This document shows, in pieces, positions 60,132-64,000 of a stretch of DNA of 64,000 bases. A model generated the notes under the pieces. The model had not been told where the DNA came from and did no database searches. It saw nothing but the letters and a program-made list of their open reading frames with translations. Origin of the DNA: Pseudonocardia sp. HH130629-09 (lineage in GTDB: Bacteria; Actinomycetota; Actinomycetes; Mycobacteriales; Pseudonocardiaceae). The DNA is taken from contig NZ_CP011868.1 in the NCBI RefSeq assembly GCF_001294645.1, positions 1,860,001 through 1,924,000 on the forward strand. The letters run 5' to 3'. The first letter of the stretch is position 1; each line of letters opens with the position of its first letter. The position numbers and the translations under genes were made by a program.

Positions 60132-61025
60132 GTGCGAATCGGTTTCGGGATCCCGCAGTTCGGTGCGGCCGCTGCCCACGTGGACGGGACCATGCGGTTC
60201 GCCGCGGGCGCCGAGGAGCGCGGCGCGGCGAGCCTGTGGGCCGGCGACCGGCTGCTGGTGGCCGTCGACCCGACGGTCGGTTACGGCGGCGGGCCCGGCG
60301 GCCCGGGCAGCGTGCCCGAGCAGTTCACCGCCGCGCACGACCCGCTGGCGCTGCTGACCGCTGCGGCCGCGGTCACCGCGCGGGTCCAGCTCGGTACCAG
60401 CACGCTCAACGCACCCTGGTACCCGGCGGCGCTGCTGGCCCGGCAGGCGGCGACGATCGACAACCTGTCCGGCGGCCGGCTGCTGCTGGGTCTTGGCACC
60501 GGCTGGTCACCCGAGGAGTACGACGCCGTGGGTGTCCCGATGCGCGAGCGCGGCGCCCGGCTCGACGAGACCCTCGACCTGTTCGACGCCTGGTGGCACG
60601 ACGACCCGGTGGAGTTCACCGGCCGCTTCGCGAGCGTCGCACCGTCGCACGTGCACGCCAGGCCGCAGCACGTGCCGGTCTACCTCGCCGGGTTCAGCCC
60701 CCGGGCGCGGCGGCGGATCGCCGAACGGGCCGACGGGTTCCTGCCGGTCGTCACCTCCGACGTCACCGACCTCGACGCCGCGGTCTCCGCGCCCTGGGCG
60801 GACCTGCGCGCCGCGGCGGCCGCGGCGGGCCGCCCCGCCGACGCGGTCGGCGCGGTGCTGCGGGTGAACCCGAAGCCGGGGGAGACCGCCGCCGACGCGG
60901 CCGCGCTGGTGCGCCGGGTCGGCACCGACACCGACGTCGACCACGCCTTCGTCGACCTCATGTACCTGGCCGACGACACCGACTCGGCGCTGGCGGCGGT
61001 CGAGGAGATCCTCGGCGCGGTCTGA
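60132..61025 (+). CDS. LLM-class F420-dependent oxidoreductase
   Basis: 297 aa luciferase-like monooxygenase fold: IGFGIPQFGAAAAHVDGTM, FAAGAEERGAASLWAGDRLL, VQLGTSTLNAPWYPAALLAR, TIDNLSGGRLLLGLGTGWSP followed by EEYDAVGV, and VPVYLAGFSPRARRRIAERA. The pattern is that of actinobacterial TIGR03619-type proteins, which use F420H2 rather than FMNH2. Substrate unknown. GTG 60132 is preferred over the upstream in-frame GTG 60081 because GGAGGT precedes it and the family starts RIGFGIPQ. Under the divergent MerR gene. Confidence 0.9.
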   Translation: MRIGFGIPQFGAAAAHVDGTMRFAAGAEERGAASLWAGDRLLVAVDPTVGYGGGPGGPGSVPEQFTAAHDPLALLTAAAAVTARVQLGTSTLNAPWYPAALLARQAATIDNLSGGRLLLGLGTGWSPEEYDAVGVPMRERGARLDETLDLFDAWWHDDPVEFTGRFASVAPSHVHARPQHVPVYLAGFSPRARRRIAERADGFLPVVTSDVTDLDAAVSAPWADLRAAAAAAGRPADAVGAVLRVNPKPGETAADAAALVRRVGTDTDVDHAFVDLMYLADDTDSALAAVEEILGAV

Positions 61026-61051
61026 CCGGACCCCGCTGGTTCACTGGGGCC

Positions 61052-61765
61052 GTGGCAGACCTGGACGTGATCACCCGCGGGTACGAGCTCGTCGCGGCCC
61101 GGCCGGCGTCGCTGCTGGCCGCGCTGCTGGCGCTGGTGGTCGTCGCGTGGCGGCCGACCTGGCGGCTGACGCGGACCGCGGTCACGATCGCCCACGAGGG
61201 CGGGCACGCGCTCGTCGCGGTGCTGGTCGGGCGCGGCCTGGCCGGGATCCGGCTGCACGCCGACTCCTCCGGGGTCACGCACTCCACCGGCGCGGGGCGT
61301 GGGCCGGGCGTGGTCGCGATGTTCTTCGCCGGGTACGTCTTCCCGCCGCTGCTCGGCCTCGGCGGCGCGGTGCTGGTCGCTGCCGACGCCGCGCAGGCGA
61401 TGCTGTGGATCGCCGTGGTGCTGCTCGCGGCGACGCTGCTGCAGATCCGCAACCTCTACGGCGGGCTGGCCGTCGTCGCCACCGGGGCGGTGCTCGTGCT
61501 CGTCGCGCTCCGCGCCCCGGCCGACCTGCGTACCGGGTTCGCCGCCGCACTGACCTGGTTCCTGCTGTTCGGCGGGGTGAAGGCCTGCCTGGAGCTGCGC
61601 CGGGGTCGTCGCGGGGGCAGGCTGCGGCACTCCGACGCCGACCGCCTCGCCGAGCTCACCCCGCTCGGCGGCGGAACATGGGCGGCACTGTTCGTCCTCC
61701 TCGCGGTCGCCGCCACGCTCGCCGCGTGCTGGGTCGTGTTCGCCCCCGGCGGGGCGCCGGCCTGA
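61052..61765 (+). CDS. M50-family-like membrane metallopeptidase
   Basis: 237 aa. TM1 (LLAALLALVVVAWRP) is followed by the zinc motif TVTIAHEGGHALVAVLVG style HExxH (HEGGH, about residue 48) and GVTHSTGAGRGPGVVAMFFA. Several more membrane segments follow: GYVFPPLLGLGGAVLV, AMLWIAVVLLAATLLQIR, AVVATGAVLVLVALRAP and the last, TWAALFVLLAVAATLAACWV. It resembles the M50B-like (PF13398) membrane proteins. GTG 61052 start. It lies 26 bp after the LLM gene and 12 bp before the Ddn-like gene, so probably in one operon. Confidence 0.85.
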   Translation: MADLDVITRGYELVAARPASLLAALLALVVVAWRPTWRLTRTAVTIAHEGGHALVAVLVGRGLAGIRLHADSSGVTHSTGAGRGPGVVAMFFAGYVFPPLLGLGGAVLVAADAAQAMLWIAVVLLAATLLQIRNLYGGLAVVATGAVLVLVALRAPADLRTGFAAALTWFLLFGGVKACLELRRGRRGGRLRHSDADRLAELTPLGGGTWAALFVLLAVAATLAACWVVFAPGGAPA

Positions 61766-61777
61766 CAGCATGGGGCC

Positions 61778-62200
61778 ATGGCAGAGGACTTCAACACCAG
61801 GGTGATCCGCGAGTTCCGCGAGAACGACGGCCGGGTCGGCGAGCCGTTCACCGGGCTCCCGATGATCCTGCTCCACCACATCGGCGCGAAGAGCGGTACC
61901 GAGCGCATCGCGCCGCTGCGCTGGTTCGCCGACGGCGACCGCTGGGTCGTCGTCGCCTCCGCGGCGGGCGCACCGAAGCACCCCGCGTGGTTCCACAACC
62001 TGCTCGCCCACCCCGACGTGACCGCAGAGATCGCCGACGGTCACGGCGGGGTCGAGGCCGTCCAGGTGCACGCGGCCGAGCTCGACGACGCCGACCGCGA
62101 CCGCGTCTGGACGTGGATCAAGGAGAACAACGGCGGCTTCGCCGACTACGAGCGCCGGACCGACCGCAGGATCCCGCTGGTCGGCCTCACCCGGCGCTGA
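61778..62200 (+). CDS. Deazaflavin-dependent nitroreductase-family (Ddn-like) protein
   Basis: 140 aa. Split-barrel F420-binding family: EDFNTRVIREFRENDGRVG, LLHHIGAKSGTERIAPLRWF, VVVASAAGAPKHPAWFHNLL, HPDVTAEIADGHGGVEAVQV. Members use reduced F420 to reduce quinones or nitro compounds; Ddn of M. tuberculosis activates pretomanid. The natural substrate here is unknown. Short spacing to the M50-like gene and the upstream LLM protein makes a small F420-related operon plausible. Confidence 0.92.
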   Translation: MAEDFNTRVIREFRENDGRVGEPFTGLPMILLHHIGAKSGTERIAPLRWFADGDRWVVVASAAGAPKHPAWFHNLLAHPDVTAEIADGHGGVEAVQVHAAELDDADRDRVWTWIKENNGGFADYERRTDRRIPLVGLTRR

Positions 62201-62268
62201 CCGCCGCCCCGACCGGTGCGTGGGGCCGGAGTGGGCGTGCCCGCGGGGGTGATGGCAGGGTTCCCGGC

Positions 62269-62703
62269 ATGACCATCTCCCTCGAGCAGGCCCAGACCAT
62301 CACCGCCGCTGCCCTGGCCCACGGCACCGAGCAGGGCTTCAACCCGCTCACGGTCGCCGTGCTCGACCCGGGCGGCGCGATCGTCGTGCTGGCCCGCCAG
62401 GACGGCTCGGGATTCCTGCGTCCCGACCTCGCCGTCGGCAAGGCCAGCGGGGTGCTCGCCCTCGGCATGACCAACCGCGCGATCGCCGCGCGCGCCGCGG
62501 ACTCCCCGGAGTTCTTCACCTCGGTGGCGAACCTCGCCGGCGGCAAGATCCTCTCCGTGCCGGGTGGGGTCTTCGTCAAGGACGCCGACGGCACGCTGCT
62601 GGGTGCCGTCGGCGTGACCGGTGACGCCTCGCTGAACGACGAGGCGGCGGCTGTCGCGGGGATCGAGGCCGCCGGTCTGGTCGCGGTCACCGGCGCCGAG
62701 TAG
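62269..62703 (+). CDS. GlcG/HbpS family protein
   Basis: 144 aa. The whole protein is a GlcG/HbpS (DUF336) domain: ISLEQAQTITAAALAHGTEQ, PLTVAVLDPGGAIVVLARQD, KASGVLALGMTNRAIAARAA, GGKILSVPGGVFVKDADGTL, LGAVGVTGDASLNDEAAAVA. HbpS binds heme extracellularly in Streptomyces; many relatives are cytoplasmic and uncharacterised. No signal peptide here. ATG 62269. A hairpin follows 24 bp after the stop. Confidence 0.9.
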   Translation: MTISLEQAQTITAAALAHGTEQGFNPLTVAVLDPGGAIVVLARQDGSGFLRPDLAVGKASGVLALGMTNRAIAARAADSPEFFTSVANLAGGKILSVPGGVFVKDADGTLLGAVGVTGDASLNDEAAAVAGIEAAGLVAVTGAE

Positions 62704-62727
62704 TCCCACCATCCCGGAACGTGCCGC

Positions 62728-62757
62728 GCCCCCGGGCGACGAGGTCAGCCCGGGGGC
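62728..62757 (+). terminator. Hairpin after the GlcG-like gene
   Basis: GCCCCCGGGC and GCCCGGGGGC pair perfectly around a 10-base loop, 24 bp after the stop codon. Likely the terminator of the preceding gene or operon. Confidence 0.7.
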
Positions 62758-63417
62758 ACGGAGGGGACACGATCCTGCCGCCGAGGAAGAATCGTGCACG
62801 TGCGTGGTCGCCCCGGAGGGCGCGGAGCGAGGCTGCGGTGCGTGCGTGGCCGGTGCCGTTCCTTGACACCCGGTCGATGTCATCGAACGGAGCGGGTGGG
62901 CCGGTGTGACCCGCACTCCGTGTGATCTGGAACACGGTAGGTCTGAGTTAAGCATCCGAGTTCCGCTCCTGTCAACGAGTCCGCGGACGCGGTCGGTGAG
63001 AGGATCGCTGCACCGATTCCGCGTTTGGGATGCTCCGAGCGGCCCTGACCACGAGCGGGTGTCGCCGGCTCGGTCGTGCCGGTCGCGTGACGCGTGCGCA
63101 TCGGGGAGGACCCCGACCGTGGGAACTCCGGCACCTGATGGTGGGTCAGGGGTGTTCCGCGATGTTCCCGTGACCGGCGGTCGTTAGCGTCGTCGACGTC
63201 CTACACGACATCGGGAACTGCGTGGTGGCGACGGGTGTACACCGGCGGCACCGGGCGTCTCCACGGTGCCGTTCGGAGCGGGCCGACGTCCTGTCGTCGC
63301 CTGATCGCATCCGAACGGTGACCACCGGGACGTTTCGCCACGACCCCCACGGGTCACTCGATGCCGACCGGTCAGATTCGGTTCGTCACGAACGGACCGT
63401 AAGCGAGGGAGACAGAC
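62758..63417. other. Gap of 660 bp without a convincing gene
   Basis: Several short open frames on both strands show no family likeness and no good ribosome sites. The stretch 62930-63000 is less GC-rich than the rest. The last 30 bases contain the ribosome site (AGCGAGGGAGA) of the GlsB-like gene, so its promoter should lie in the right half. I see nothing else recognisable. Confidence 0.5.
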
Positions 63418-63684
63418 ATGGGCATCATCGCGTGGATCGTGCTGGGGCTGGTTGCGGGCGCCATCGCCAAGGCCATCATGCCGGGCAAGGACCCGGGCGG
63501 AATCATCGTCACCCTGATCCTGGGTGTCGTCGGAGCGCTGCTCGGCGGCTGGATCGGCAGCGCCGTGTTCGGCGTCGGTCTCGGCGGGTTCTTCAACATC
63601 TCCACCTGGCTGCTCGCCATCGTGGGTGCGCTGATCCTGCTGGCGATCTACCGCGTGATCGTGGGCCGCAAGGTCCGCGCCTGA
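63418..63684 (+). CDS. GlsB/YeaQ/YmgE-family small membrane protein
   Basis: 88 aa, almost entirely hydrophobic: MGIIAWIVLGLVAGAIAKAI, PGGIIVTLILGVVGALLGGW, then STWLLAIVGALILLAIYRVI and a basic tail. The family (transglycosylase-associated, YeaQ-type) is linked to general stress responses; the molecular role is unclear. ATG 63418 with a GAGGGAGA site. Monocistronic, with a strong terminator downstream. Confidence 0.93.
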   Translation: MGIIAWIVLGLVAGAIAKAIMPGKDPGGIIVTLILGVVGALLGGWIGSAVFGVGLGGFFNISTWLLAIVGALILLAIYRVIVGRKVRA

Positions 63685-63701
63685 CACGCGCGTAACACCC
63701 T

Positions 63702-63741
63702 CGTCGGAGCCCGCCCGGAACTCTTCGGGCGGGCTCCGACG
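63702..63741 (+). terminator. Strong hairpin after the GlsB-like gene
   Basis: CGTCGGAGCCCGCCCG and CGGGCGGGCTCCGACG form a perfect 16-bp stem around an 8-base loop, starting 17 bp after the stop codon. Confidence 0.88.
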
Positions 63742-63865
63742 TATGTGCGGGCCCGATCCTGCGAGCGAGGCGGGTAGCGGTCCGGTCCATCGAGGAGGAC
63801 GTGCCGTGCTGTCATGGTGAGAACGTCCTCCAGTTCTCTGTGCTTGCTGTGTCGGGGGAGAAGCG

Positions 63866-64000
63866 TTGTCGACCACGTCGGAGTTCTGGCTCGATGTTCA
63901 CTCTGAGATCTCGCGTGTCGCAGGAATGGAGCTCTCGACGAAGGATGCGGCGGACGGCGACTGGTTGCGCCGGTCGACGTACAACCGGGTGATCGACTCT
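63866..64000 (+). CDS. 5' part of an unidentified gene running off the window
   Basis: TTG 63866, preceded by GGGGGAG at a good distance, opens a frame that stays open to the window end (45 codons). It starts MSTTSEFWLDVHSEISRVAG and continues MELSTKDAADGDWLRRSTYN, a composition typical of a soluble protein. Local GC is lower than in the neighbours. Family not recognised; the start is uncertain because it rests on the ribosome site alone. Confidence 0.5.
   Translation, partial: MSTTSEFWLDVHSEISRVAGMELSTKDAADGDWLRRSTYNRVIDS

Noticed and set aside
62687..62935. 82-codon minus-strand ORF in the gap after the GlcG-like gene
   Set aside because: No ribosome site, unusual composition, and it overlaps the likely terminator hairpin at 62728-62757.

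Overview
The window is chromosomal DNA of a high-GC actinobacterium. The gene set (mycothiol-type maleylpyruvate isomerase, IdeR, F420-type LLM and Ddn-like proteins, DUF4192, PAC2, and the panB / lipoprotein hydrolase / glnA2 / glnE neighbourhood known from mycobacteria) points to the Pseudonocardiales, probably Pseudonocardia. That taxonomic reading is an inference.

Region 1 (1-21587) is a segment of about 17.3 kb between two IS21-family elements in inverted orientation: a left copy cut by the window start, and an intact right copy at 19377-21587. Inside lie a DUF1232 membrane protein, a CBS protein, MarR and PadR regulators, an MFS permease and a PAC2 protein. It also holds the most interesting locus in the window, 7915-19161. 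There a tightly coupled minus-strand operon encodes a 39-residue precursor-like peptide, a short ThiF/leader-binding-like protein, a CocE/NonD hydrolase, a YcaO cyclodehydratase and a SagB-type flavin dehydrogenase. This is the make-up of a linear azol(in)e RiPP pathway. Divergent to it is an MFS exporter, and beyond that is a complete FecBCDE-type ABC metallophore importer headed by a xylose-isomerase-like TIM-barrel gene. A RiPP maker, an exporter and a siderophore-type importer side by side suggest a ribosomally made azoline metallophore (inference).

Region 2 (21588-49348) is mostly ordinary chromosome: secreted glycerophosphodiesterase and SGNH esterase, an M23 peptidase behind a structured leader, a frameshifted soluble transhydrogenase, an FGGY kinase, DUF4192, galE-ideR, a sulfurtransferase, an acuC deacetylase beside a GNAT/acyl-CoA-synthetase-like acetyltransferase, class I fumarase, an orphan molybdenum hydroxylase large subunit with a perfect operator-like repeat, two gentisate-pathway genes, a Cys-rich protein with a 55-aa partner, a GCS2-like ligase, panB, a lipoprotein hydrolase and glnA2.

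Region 3 (49345-56046) is a nested insertion-sequence island. Two IS481-family elements sit head to tail at a CTAG target, and each is interrupted by a different IS256-family element with an 8-bp target duplication. The island lies exactly between the stop codons of two convergent, independently broken genes (a cupin and a FAD monooxygenase), separating glnA2 from glnE.

Region 4 (56114-64000) has glnE, a MerR regulator, an LLM oxidoreductase, an M50-like protease, a Ddn-like protein, a GlcG/HbpS protein, a long gap, a GlsB/YeaQ membrane protein and the start of an unidentified gene. I recognised no rRNA, tRNA or CRISPR array.
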